From NCBI GenBank assembly GCA_031081585.1, contig JAVHLY010000007.1, positions 42,626 through 100,322 on the forward strand: DNA of 57,697 bases. The letters run 5' to 3'. The stretch is from Armatimonadota bacterium. Lineage in GTDB: Bacteria; Sysuimicrobiota; Sysuimicrobiia; Sysuimicrobiales; Humicultoraceae. Both the position numbers and the translations under genes were made by a program. Each line of letters begins with the position of its first letter. Positions within the stretch are counted from its first letter, which is position 1. Positions 7,859-15,307 of the stretch are shown piece by piece. The notes below the pieces were generated by a model. It saw only the letters and a program-made list of their open reading frames with translations, did no database searches and was not told the origin of the DNA.

Positions 7859-8725
7859 GTGCCCGCTCCCGACCTGCAGCTCCCCACCGGCGAAGCACCG
7901 GCCGCCGCGCGGCGCCGCGTCCGGCGGATCATCGCCCGGCTGGCCGAGCGCTACCCGCAGCCCCGCGTCCCCCTACGCCACCGCAACGCCTTCGAGCTGC
8001 TCGTCGCCACCATCCTCTCCGCCCAGTGCACCGACGCCATGGTCAACCGCGTCACCCCGCAGCTCTTCGCGCGCTTCCGCACGCCGGAAGCCTTCGCGCG
8101 CGCCGACCCGCGGGAGCTGGAGGCGCTCATCCGCCCCACGGGGTTCTTCCGCCAGAAGACGCAGGCCCTCCAGGCCATGAGCCGGGCGCTGCTGGAGCGG
8201 TTCGGCGGCCGCGTCCCCCGCACCATGGAGGAGCTGATCACGCTCCCCGGCGTTGGCCGGAAGACCGCCAACGTCATCCTGGGCGGGTACTACGGCGTCC
8301 CGGGGGTGGTCGTCGATACGCACGTGCGCCGGCTGAGCCAGCGCCTGGGCCTCACCGCCCACGACGACCCCGACGAGATCGAGCAGGACCTCATGCGGCT
8401 GGTGCCGCGGGAGGAGTGGTCGGCCTTCTCGCTGCGGCTGATCTTCTTCGGGCGGGAGGTGTGCACGGCGCGCAACCCCCTGTGCACCGCCTGCCCCCTC
8501 GCCGACCTGTGCCCGTCGGCACCCTACCGCGGCTCGCCGCCCTGGATGCGCCGACGCCGCCGCGGCGCCGGCGCGCCGGCCTCGGCGCGCGCTCCGGCGT
8601 CCCTGTCGAGTCCGGCGGGGCCCGCGCGGACGTCGGCGACGTCGACCGGGACCCGAGCGGCGCCTCGCCCATCGGCCGGGGCGCGTCCTGCCCGCCGGCG
8701 CGCCTCCGGTCCCAGCCGCGGGTAG
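7859..8725 (+). CDS. nth: Endonuclease III (DNA glycosylase/AP lyase)
   Basis: Base-excision-repair enzyme removing oxidised pyrimidines. It has SAQCTD, the helix-hairpin-helix LPGVGRKTANVI with the catalytic Lys, the catalytic Asp in VVDTHVRRLS, and a [4Fe-4S] loop with C-x6-C-x2-C-x5-C spacing (CTARNPLCTACPLADLC). The catalytic core ends near residue 222. The last 65 residues are an Arg/Ala/Pro-rich tail with no counterpart in Nth and lie antisense to the 3' end of mutY. The GTG start follows TAGCAT, a possible -10 box about 10 bp upstream. Confidence 0.93.
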   Translation: MPAPDLQLPTGEAPAAARRRVRRIIARLAERYPQPRVPLRHRNAFELLVATILSAQCTDAMVNRVTPQLFARFRTPEAFARADPRELEALIRPTGFFRQKTQALQAMSRALLERFGGRVPRTMEELITLPGVGRKTANVILGGYYGVPGVVVDTHVRRLSQRLGLTAHDDPDEIEQDLMRLVPREEWSAFSLRLIFFGREVCTARNPLCTACPLADLCPSAPYRGSPPWMRRRRRGAGAPASARAPASLSSPAGPARTSATSTGTRAAPRPSAGARPARRRASGPSRG

Positions 8726-9375
8726 GTGCGGCAGAGGTCGGTGAGGGGGCAGCGGTCGCACCGCGGGCGGCGGGCGGTGCAGATCAGCGCGCCGAAGTCC
8801 ATCAGGGCCTGGTTGTAGTCGTAGGCCCGCCGCGGCAGGAGCCGCTCGGCCAGCGCCCACAGCGCCCGGTCGGGCGCCGGGCGGCCGAAGAAGACGCGCT
8901 GCAGGACGCGGCGGACGTTCGTGTCGAGCAGGGCCGCGCGCCGGCCGAAGGCGAAGGAGAGTAGCGCCCCGGCGGTGTAGGGGCCGACGCCGGGCAGGCG
9001 CAGGAGGCGGGCGCGCTCGGCGGGGAGGCGGCCGCCGTGCTCCGCCAGCACGGTGCGGGCGATCTGCCAGAGCCTCACAGGGCGGGCGTTGTAGCCCAGC
9101 GGGTACCAGACCTCGCGCACCTCGGCGACGTGGGCGCGCGCCAGCGCCTCGAGGGAGGGGTAGCGGCGCAGGAACTCGCGGTACTTCGGTACGACGCGGT
9201 CGACCTGCGTCTGCTGCAGCATGACCTCGGAGACGAGGACGCGGTAGGGGTCGCGCGTGCGGCGCCAGGGGAGGCGCCGGCCGGCGGTGCGGTACCAGCG
9301 CAGCAGGCGGCGGACGAAGCGGCGCCGCCGGGTCGGGGACGGGGGCCGGGGCGGGCGGGAAGGCGATGACGGCAT
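8524..9375 (-). CDS. mutY: A/G-specific adenine glycosylase, short form
   Basis: Removes adenine mispaired with 8-oxoguanine. The motifs are LPWRRTRDPY, SEVMLQQTQV with the catalytic Glu, HhH LPGVGPYTAGAL, LLDTNVRRVL with the catalytic Asp, YNQALMDFGALIC, and a Fe-S loop CTARRPRCDRCPLTDLC with the same spacing as the convergent nth. At 283 residues it lacks the C-terminal NUDIX-like 8-oxoG-recognition domain of long MutY; the final 65 residues are Arg/Ala/Gly-rich. It overlaps nth by 202 bp tail to tail. The start may be slightly downstream, since the first 15 residues are low-complexity. Confidence 0.9.
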   Translation of the reverse strand: MPSSPSRPPRPPSPTRRRRFVRRLLRWYRTAGRRLPWRRTRDPYRVLVSEVMLQQTQVDRVVPKYREFLRRYPSLEALARAHVAEVREVWYPLGYNARPVRLWQIARTVLAEHGGRLPAERARLLRLPGVGPYTAGALLSFAFGRRAALLDTNVRRVLQRVFFGRPAPDRALWALAERLLPRRAYDYNQALMDFGALICTARRPRCDRCPLTDLCRTYPRLGPEARRRAGRAPADGRGAARVPVDVADVRAGPAGLDRDAGARAEAGAPAPRRRRRIQGGEPR

Positions 9376-9406
9376 CGACCGGGGAGGACGATTCGCCGGA
9401 CCGTCC

Positions 9407-9501
9407 GGGGAGCTCCTCTGCCGGCCGCGACCCGATGTTGGGGAGAGCTCCTCCGCCGGCCGCGACCAGACGCGCCGGGGAGCTCCTCCGCCGCGGCACC
9501 C
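9407..9501. repeat. Three imperfect direct repeats upstream of dppA
   Basis: Units of 25-28 bp starting GGGGAG(AG)CTCCTC and continuing (C/T)GCCGGCCGCGACC at 9407, 9440 and 9477, spaced 33 and 37 bp. Each holds a GAGCTC core. They occupy the mutY-dppA intergenic region and may bind a regulator or be decayed tandem duplications. There are too few and too imperfect copies for a CRISPR. Confidence 0.6.
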
Positions 9502-9535
9502 GACAGGGGCCCGGCCCTTGCCGCGGTGGGTGCTG

Positions 9536-9556
9536 ACAACGACATATCTTCGTTGT
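9536..9556 (+). promoter_or_regulatory. Inverted repeat, possible operator before dppA
   Basis: Perfect 7-bp inverted repeat ACAACGA/TCGTTGT around CATATCT, an AT-rich island in GC-rich DNA, 31 bp before the dppA start. A TTGCCG at 9518 could be a -35 box and ACATAT/CATATC a -10, placing the repeat over the promoter. The assignment is tentative. Confidence 0.4.
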
Positions 9557-9587
9557 GAGTGAAGGCGGTGCGGACGAGGAGGCAGCG

Positions 9588-10427
9588 GTGCGCGTCTACA
9601 TCTCCGTGGACATGGAAGGCATCACCGGCGTGGCGGTCTCCCGACACGTCCAGCCGACGGAGAAGGAGTACGACCGGTTCCGCCGGTTGATGACCCAGGA
9701 GGCCAACGCGGCGGTCGAAGGGGCGCTCGCCGGCGGGGCGACCGACGTGGTGGTGGCCGACGGCCACGGCCCCATGACGAACCTCCTGGTGGAGGAGCTC
9801 CACCCTGCCGCCCGCCTGCTGAGCGGCAGCGACCGGCTGCTGGGGCAGCTGGAGGGGATCGACGGCGGCTTCGACGCCGCCTTCTTCGTCGGCTACCACC
9901 AGCGCGAGGGCGGGGGCGAGGGGATCCTCAACCACACCTTCCTCGGGCGGATCGTCTACGAGGTGCGGCTCAACGGCGAGCCGGTGGACGAGGCGGCGGT
10001 GAACGCCGCGCTGGCCGGAGCCTTCGGCGTCCCGGTGGCGCTCGTCACCGGGGACGCCGCCGTCTGCGCCGACGCGCAGCGGCGTCTCCCCGGGGTGGTC
10101 ACAGCGCCGGTGAAGGAGGCCGTGGACCGCCTGGTGGTCCTCTCCCTCACCCCGGAGCGCGCCCACGCGCTGATCCGTGAGCGCGCGCAGCAGGCCCTGG
10201 CGGCGGTGGCCGCCGGTCGCATCCGCCCCACCCCACCGCCGCGGCCGGCCACCTTCGAGGTGGACTTCAAGCGCACCAGCCCGGCCCGCATGGCCACGCT
10301 CTTCCCGTCGGTGGAGCGGCGGGGCCCGCGCACCATCGCCGTGACCGACGACGACTACGTGCGCGCCTTCAAGCAGTTCTGGGGGGCGCTGGTCATCGGC
10401 TTCGCCACGGCGGAAGGCCTGTTGTGA
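9588..10427 (+). CDS. dppA: D-aminopeptidase (M55, DppA family)
   Basis: A 279-residue zinc peptidase releasing N-terminal D-amino acids from peptides such as D-Ala-D-Ala. It shows the family opening YISVDMEGITGV (Asp and Glu metal ligands), VADGHGPMTNL, GYHQREGG and NHTF (putative catalytic His). GTG at 9588 is chosen because GAGGAGG ends 5 nt upstream and relatives start at this point; an in-frame GTG at 9555 would add 11 residues. It is followed 16 bp later by a gamma-glutamyltransferase, suggesting joint use of peptidoglycan-derived or gamma-linked peptides. Confidence 0.92.
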   Translation: MRVYISVDMEGITGVAVSRHVQPTEKEYDRFRRLMTQEANAAVEGALAGGATDVVVADGHGPMTNLLVEELHPAARLLSGSDRLLGQLEGIDGGFDAAFFVGYHQREGGGEGILNHTFLGRIVYEVRLNGEPVDEAAVNAALAGAFGVPVALVTGDAAVCADAQRRLPGVVTAPVKEAVDRLVVLSLTPERAHALIRERAQQALAAVAAGRIRPTPPPRPATFEVDFKRTSPARMATLFPSVERRGPRTIAVTDDDYVRAFKQFWGALVIGFATAEGLL

Positions 10428-10458
10428 CCCCAGGATCGGCGGGATGAGGAGGACGCAG

Positions 10459-12078
10459 ATGCGCACGCGGTCGACCGTGATCGCCCAGCACGGCGTGGTG
10501 GCCACCGGTCACCCGCTCGCCTCGGCCGCCGGCCTGCAGGTGTTGCGCTCCGGCGGCAACGCCATGGACGCCGCCCTGGCGGCGGCGGGGGTGCTCGGCG
10601 TCGTCCAGCCCATGATGAGCGGGCTCGGCGGCGACACCTTCCTGCTGTGGTTGGACGGCCGCACCGGCGCGGTGACGGCGCTCAACGGCAGCGGGGCGGC
10701 CCCGCTGGGAGCGACGCGGGAGCACTTCGTCGGCCGCGGGTTCCAGACGATGCCGCTGCGGGGGATGGCCTCGGCGAGCGTCCCGGGTGCGGTGGACGCC
10801 ATGGTCACGGCCCTGGAGCGCTGGGGGAGCGGCCGCTGCTCCCTGGCCGACCTCCTGGCGCCGGCCATCGCCTACGCCGAGGAGGGAGCGCCGGTGGCCC
10901 CGCGCGTGGCGGAGTGGTTCGCCGAGAGCGCCGAGGTGCTGGCGCGCTTCCCCTCCTCCGCCCGGGTCTTCCTGCCGCAGGGGCGCCCGCCCCGGGCGGG
11001 CGAGGTGCTGGTGCAGCGCGACCTGGCCGCCTCCCTGCGCCTGGTCGCCCGGGAAGGGCGGCGGGCCTTCTACGAGGGGGCGCTGGCCGAGGCGATGGTG
11101 CGCTACAGCACCGCCCACGACGGGCTCTTCACGCTGGAGGACTTTCGCCGTCACCGCAGCGAGGTCGTGGAGCCGCTGGCCACCACCTACCGGGGCTGGA
11201 CCGTCTACACCACGCCCCCGCCCTCGCAGGGGATCATCCTCCTGCTCATGCTGAACCTCCTGGCCCAGGTCCCGCGGGAGCGGCTGCGCTGGGGCGACCC
11301 CGAGGGGGTCGTGCTGGCCGTGGCCGCCAAGCAAGCGGCCTTCGCCGACCGGCTGCGCCACCTGGGCGACCCGCGGATGGTCGCCAACCCGCTCGAGGAG
11401 TTGCTCAGTCCGGCACACGCACGCGAGCGTCTCGAGGAGATCCGCCGCGCGCTGGCGGCCGGCGTCCCGCGCGGCGCGCTGCAGGCCGCCGGCCCGTCGG
11501 GCGGGGACACTACCTACCTGTGCACCGCCGACCGGGAGGGGAACATGGTCTCCTGCATCACGAGCCTCTCGGCGAAGTTCGGGTGCGGTGAGGTGGTCGA
11601 GGGGACGGGGATCCTGCTGAACAACCGGGCGGGGCGCGGCTTCCCGCTGGACCCCGACCACCCCAACGTGCTCGCCCCCGGCAAGCGCACGATGCACACC
11701 TTGTTGCCGGTGGCCGCGACGGGTCCGGCCGGCGAGCGCCTGGTCTTCGGCACGCCCGGCGGTGACGGGCAGCCCCAGTGGAACCTGCAGGTCTTCCTGA
11801 ACCTGGTCGAGTCGGGGATGGAGGTGCAGCAGGCGGTAGACGCGCCGCGCTGGCTGCACGTCCCGGGAACCGACCCGGCCACGATCACGCGCGACCCCGA
11901 GGTGCGGCTGGAAGAGGGGTTCCCGCCGGCGGTGGCGGCCGCCCTGCGCGCAGCCGGCCACCGCGTGGTCCCCATGGTCACCGAGGAGGGGGGCGGGGCG
12001 CAGGTCATCCTGGCGCGCGGCGGGGTGTACGAGGCGGGGTCCGACCCGCGCGTGGACGGGCTGGCCATCGGCTGGTGA
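10459..12078 (+). CDS. ggt: Gamma-glutamyltransferase / gamma-glutamyl hydrolase
   Basis: A 539-residue N-terminal-nucleophile enzyme made as one chain and self-cleaved. The cleavage site is SGGDTTYLCTAD, where the Thr becomes the nucleophile of the small subunit. Other landmarks are SGGNAMDAALAAA, MSGLGGDTF and FGTPGGDGQPQW. No signal peptide is seen, so it is probably cytoplasmic, unlike E. coli Ggt. ATG 10459 is preferred because AGGAGG lies 6 nt upstream; ATG 10444 would start inside that SD. It may act on glutathione-like or poly-gamma-glutamyl peptides. Confidence 0.92.
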   Translation: MRTRSTVIAQHGVVATGHPLASAAGLQVLRSGGNAMDAALAAAGVLGVVQPMMSGLGGDTFLLWLDGRTGAVTALNGSGAAPLGATREHFVGRGFQTMPLRGMASASVPGAVDAMVTALERWGSGRCSLADLLAPAIAYAEEGAPVAPRVAEWFAESAEVLARFPSSARVFLPQGRPPRAGEVLVQRDLAASLRLVAREGRRAFYEGALAEAMVRYSTAHDGLFTLEDFRRHRSEVVEPLATTYRGWTVYTTPPPSQGIILLLMLNLLAQVPRERLRWGDPEGVVLAVAAKQAAFADRLRHLGDPRMVANPLEELLSPAHARERLEEIRRALAAGVPRGALQAAGPSGGDTTYLCTADREGNMVSCITSLSAKFGCGEVVEGTGILLNNRAGRGFPLDPDHPNVLAPGKRTMHTLLPVAATGPAGERLVFGTPGGDGQPQWNLQVFLNLVESGMEVQQAVDAPRWLHVPGTDPATITRDPEVRLEEGFPPAVAAALRAAGHRVVPMVTEEGGGAQVILARGGVYEAGSDPRVDGLAIGW

Positions 12079-12126
12079 GCGGCGCGACACGGTGCCCGGG
12101 AATCGCCCGGGTGCTGGACGCTCCAC

Positions 12127-12180
12127 CCGCGCGGCGTGATCCCGGCGTGAGTCTCCGCCGCGCGGCGTGATCCCGGCGTG
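12127..12180. repeat. 23-bp direct repeat preceding ndh
   Basis: Two identical 23-bp copies (12127-12149 and 12158-12180, containing GCGGCGTGATCCCGGCGTG), 31 bp apart start to start. The second copy ends in the GTG start codon of the NADH dehydrogenase, so the repeat spans the translation-initiation region. It may be a local duplication that moved a start codon, or a regulator site. Confidence 0.75.
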
Positions 12181-13434
12181 GGCGCCGCTGCACCGCGCGT
12201 CGTGATCCTGGGCGGCGGCTTCGCCGGACTGGCCGCCGCGCTCACCCTGGCCCGCCAGCGCACCGGTGCCGACGTCCTGCTCATCGACCGGCGCAACTAC
12301 CACCTCTTCACCCCGCTCCTCTACCAGGTCGCTACGGGGCTGGTCGACCCGGACCACGTGGCCCAGCCGCTGCGCTGGGCCGCCCGCGCGGGGTTCCGCT
12401 ACGAGGCCCGCACCGTGCAGACGGTGGAGTTCGGGGCGCGCCGCGTGGCCACCGCGCAGGGACCGGTGCCGTACGACGTGCTGGTGATCGCGCTCGGCAC
12501 GGTGACGCACGACTTCGGCCTCCCCGGGGTGCGGGAGTTCGCCTTGCCGCTCAAGACCCTGCCGGACGCCACCCGCATCCACAACGCCGTGCTGGCAGCC
12601 TTCGAGCGCGCCGCGCTGGAGGCGGATCGCGCGGCGCGCCGGCGCCTCCTCACCTTCGTCATCGTGGGGGCGGGGGCGACCGGGGTGGAGCTGGCGGGGG
12701 CGCTGGCCGACTTCATCCGCCTCAACCTGCGGCGGGACTACCCCACCGTGCCGGCCGACGAGCCGCAGGTCCTGCTGCTCGAGGTCGCCCAGACCGTGCT
12801 GCCGGGCCTCGACCCGCGCCTGGCCGGCCCGGCGCTGCGGGTGTTGCAGGCCCGCGGCGTGGAGGTGCGGCTGGGGGCGCGCGTGGCGGAGGTCCTCCCC
12901 GACGGCGTGCGCCTCGACGGCGGAGAGCGCCTCGTCGCCGGGACGGTCGTCTGGGCGGCGGGCGTGCGGCCCCACCCGCTCGTGGCCGACCTGGGGCTGC
13001 CGACAGGGCGCGGCGGGCGGGTCGTGGTGACGCCGGCCCTGGCACTGCCCGACCGTCCGGAGGTCTTCGTGGCCGGCGACCTGGCGCTCGTCCCGGACCC
13101 GCGCACGGGAGGCCCGCTCTCGCAGGACGCGGCGGTGGCCGTCCAGGAGGGCGAGGCGGTGGGCCGCGCCGTGGCGCGGGTCGTGCGCGGGCAGGCGCCC
13201 GCGCCCTTCCGCTACCGCCACCAGGGCGTGATGGTCTCCCTGGGCCGCCACGCGGCCGTGGCCGAGGTGCGCGGTCTGCACTTCAATGGGTTTGCGGCCT
13301 GGCTGGCCTGGCGTATCATCCACCTGAGCAAGATCATGACCCTCCGCAACCGGCTGGGCGTGGTGCTGGACTGGTCCTTCGCCTACGTCTACCGGCGCAA
13401 CACCGCCCTCCTGCGGGACGGCATCGACGAGTGA
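12178..13434 (+). CDS. ndh: Type II NADH:quinone oxidoreductase (NDH-2)
   Basis: A 418-residue non-pumping NADH dehydrogenase feeding electrons to the quinone pool. The FAD-binding Rossmann motif is VVILGGGFAGLAAAL near residue 8, the NADH-binding motif FVIVGAGATGVELAGAL near residue 160, and the second flavin motif VFVAGDLALV near residue 298. The C-terminal amphipathic region (WLAWRIIHLSKIMTLRNR) is typical for membrane attachment. GTG lies at the end of a duplicated 23-bp sequence and no strong SD is present, so the start is the least certain part. It fits with menA in a menaquinone respiratory chain. Confidence 0.93.
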   Translation: MGAAAPRVVILGGGFAGLAAALTLARQRTGADVLLIDRRNYHLFTPLLYQVATGLVDPDHVAQPLRWAARAGFRYEARTVQTVEFGARRVATAQGPVPYDVLVIALGTVTHDFGLPGVREFALPLKTLPDATRIHNAVLAAFERAALEADRAARRRLLTFVIVGAGATGVELAGALADFIRLNLRRDYPTVPADEPQVLLLEVAQTVLPGLDPRLAGPALRVLQARGVEVRLGARVAEVLPDGVRLDGGERLVAGTVVWAAGVRPHPLVADLGLPTGRGGRVVVTPALALPDRPEVFVAGDLALVPDPRTGGPLSQDAAVAVQEGEAVGRAVARVVRGQAPAPFRYRHQGVMVSLGRHAAVAEVRGLHFNGFAAWLAWRIIHLSKIMTLRNRLGVVLDWSFAYVYRRNTALLRDGIDE

Positions 13435-13470
13435 GGACGCGGGAGGCGGAGGTCTCCCGGGAGGTCAGGG

Positions 13471-14067
13471 ATGGGTGAGGTGCGCCGCGAGCGCACGCTG
13501 ATCTTCGTCAAGCCCGACGGGGTGCAGCGGGCGCTGGTCGGGGAGATCCTGCGCCGCTTCGAGCGCGCGGGGCTGCGCCTAGTCGGGCTGAAGATGGTGC
13601 ACCCCTCCCGCGACTTCCTGGAGCGCCACTACCCGGCCGACGAGGCCTTCATGCGCACGCTGGGCGGCAAGACGCGCGAGGCCTTCCAGGCGGCCGGCCT
13701 GGACGTGAAGGCGCAGACGGGCAGCGACGACCCGCTGGAGATCGGCCGGGCGGTCCGGGGCTGGCTGATCGACTACGTGGCCAGTGCCCCGGTGGTGGCG
13801 GCGGTGCTGGAGGGCATCCAGGCGGTGGCCACGGTGCGCAAGCTCGTCGGCGACACGCTGCCGGTGCGCGCCGCGCCCGGGACCATCCGCGGCGACTTCT
13901 CGGTGGACTCCCCCACGGTGGCGAACCTGCAGCGCCGCCCGGTGCGCAACCTGATCCACGCCTCGGGCACGCTGGAGGAGGCCGAGCAGGAGATCGCCCT
14001 CTGGTTCCGCCCCGAGGAGCTCTTCGAGTACCGGCGCGCCGACGAGGAGATCGTCCAGGGCCCGTGA
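13471..14067 (+). CDS. ndk: Nucleoside diphosphate kinase, long form with insertion
   Basis: Transfers phosphate between nucleoside di- and triphosphates through a phospho-histidine. It has TLIFVKPDGVQR at the start, IRGDFS near residue 140 and the active His163 in NLIHASG. Classic NDKs are about 150 residues; this one has 198, with roughly 50 extra residues between positions 53 and 105. Such long forms are known in some archaea and scattered bacteria. GGGAGG precedes the ATG. The next gene overlaps its stop by 4 nt. Confidence 0.9.
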   Translation: MGEVRRERTLIFVKPDGVQRALVGEILRRFERAGLRLVGLKMVHPSRDFLERHYPADEAFMRTLGGKTREAFQAAGLDVKAQTGSDDPLEIGRAVRGWLIDYVASAPVVAAVLEGIQAVATVRKLVGDTLPVRAAPGTIRGDFSVDSPTVANLQRRPVRNLIHASGTLEEAEQEIALWFRPEELFEYRRADEEIVQGP

Positions 14068-14273
14068 CGCGCGGCCAGCGGACGCTGCTCTGGGCGGTCG
14101 TGGCGGCCGCGACGCTGGTGGGGCTGGCGCTGCTGGCCGCCGGTGTGCCCGAGACCGCCGTCGAGCTGGGCCGGGTGGTGCGCCGGCCGGCCGACCCGGT
14201 GGCGCTCGGTGCCGGGCTCCTGCTATTGGCGGTCGCGGCGGTGGTGGCCTACCGGCTGCTCGGCCCCCGCTAG
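14064..14273 (+). CDS. Small membrane protein, two predicted helices
   Basis: A 69-residue protein with hydrophobic segments at about 8-28 and 47-65 joined by a short charged loop (GRVVRRPAD). The GTG start overlaps the ndk stop (GTGA), which supports real translation. No family is recognised; its only functional hint is coupling to ndk. Confidence 0.6.
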   Translation: MTRGQRTLLWAVVAAATLVGLALLAAGVPETAVELGRVVRRPADPVALGAGLLLLAVAAVVAYRLLGPR

Positions 14274-14301
14274 GTCCTGCCCCCCGGCGGACGGTCTCCG
14301 G

Positions 14302-15060
14302 TCAGCGGTCCGAGACGGTGCGGCCTACCACCCAGCAGGACGCAGCCAGGACGTTGTCCGGCCGCGGCTCCCCGGGGAGCGTCTCGCGGTCGGCGAGCAC
14401 GGTGACCTCGACCTCGCTGGCCACGTCCAGGCGCCAGTACGGTGCGCCGGTGGCGGCGTTGGTCAGGAGCCGCGCACGGACCACCACGCCCGTGATGAGC
14501 GCTGTGGCCTCGGGTTCGACCCCCGGCTCCGCGTCGGCGGTGTGGCTGCCGACCGCGACGAAGGAGCGCACCGGCGGCTGGTAGGTCATCTGCCGCACCG
14601 CTTCGTACGCCGCGGCGCTGGGGAAGAGGTGCGCTTCGTGTACGAGCCCGGCGAACTCCACGGTGAGCACCGTTCCCGTGCGCAGCGCCGGGCGCGCCAG
14701 GGGGAAGTCCACCAGGTCCATGCGCACCGGGAACAGACCGCTGAGCGGCTCGTCCGGCTCCCGGGGCTCCAGCCACCCTTCCACCCACCCCGCCTGCTCC
14801 TCCTCGGGGTCTTCGCCGTAAGCCGTCAGCGCCAGGCGGTGAATCCGGCCCGCGGCGTAGAACGGGGTGGCTTCCAACGGGTAGCCCGAGGGGTCGATCA
14901 GCGCCCAGACCTCCGGGCCGCCGCCGACCTCCCAGCGCGCCAGCGCCCCGCCGCCGACCAGCGGCAGGTGGCGTCCCCGCGCCGCCGCCTCCTGCAGCAG
15001 CGCGCGGTAGTCGGCCATCTCGCGCACGGGGAAGCCGATGGCGGCGAAGTGGCTGGACAC
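14302..15060 (-). CDS. Hypothetical protein, 252 residues
   Basis: A soluble, acidic protein starting at GTG. The N-terminal half (FAAIGFPVREMADYRALLQEAAARG, then WALIDPSGYPLEATPFY) has the alternating strand-helix look of glyoxalase/VOC-like or domain-of-unknown-function proteins; the C-terminal half has many beta-strand-like valine-rich stretches. Codon-position GC bias supports it as a real gene. It follows a 66-residue ORF on the same strand and is convergent with the ndk operon. The function is unknown. Confidence 0.65.
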   Translation of the reverse strand: MSSHFAAIGFPVREMADYRALLQEAAARGRHLPLVGGGALARWEVGGGPEVWALIDPSGYPLEATPFYAAGRIHRLALTAYGEDPEEEQAGWVEGWLEPREPDEPLSGLFPVRMDLVDFPLARPALRTGTVLTVEFAGLVHEAHLFPSAAAYEAVRQMTYQPPVRSFVAVGSHTADAEPGVEPEATALITGVVVRARLLTNAATGAPYWRLDVASEVEVTVLADRETLPGEPRPDNVLAASCWVVGRTVSDR

Positions 15061-15089
15061 GGGACGGCTGCAGGTCCCGGGTTCGGGCC

Positions 15090-15290
15090 TCAGCGGAGGC
15101 CGCGCACGGCCGCGTGCAGGTGCCGGAGCTCCACCAGGAAGGGACCGGGGAAGGCGACCTCGGCCACCGGCAGCCCCGGCCGCCGGCCGACCGCGATGCA
15201 GACGGTCGCCGGCGCACTCGGCAGCCCCGGCCGCCGGTCCGGGGCCTCGTTCAGGTCGCTGCGCGGGTCATAATACTCGCGGATGTCCAT
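15090..15290 (-). CDS. Small hypothetical protein, 66 residues
   Basis: Begins MDIREYYDPRSDLNEAP and ends VELRHLHAAVRGLR. ATG start, 29 bp upstream of the 252-residue gene on the same strand, so probably its operon partner. Composition looks coding rather than shadow-like (Asp, Tyr, Glu, Asn present). No family is recognised. It also decides the left limit of the divergent GH1 gene. Confidence 0.45.
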   Translation of the reverse strand: MDIREYYDPRSDLNEAPDRRPGLPSAPATVCIAVGRRPGLPVAEVAFPGPFLVELRHLHAAVRGLR

Positions 15291-15307
15291 CCCCGGGTTC
15301 CGCCTCC

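Noticed and set aside
9407-9501. CRISPR array
   Set aside because: Only three imperfect units with unequal spacing and no cas genes in the window.
10393-13323. 976-residue minus-strand ORF
   Set aside because: Antisense shadow of ggt and ndh; His/Arg/Gly-rich composition with no motifs, typical of GC-rich DNA.
15038-15307. Long N-terminus for the GH1 enzyme
   Set aside because: The 90 extra residues are Arg/Pro/Gly-rich and overlap a plausible divergent small gene; GH1 proteins begin near FPDGFLWG.
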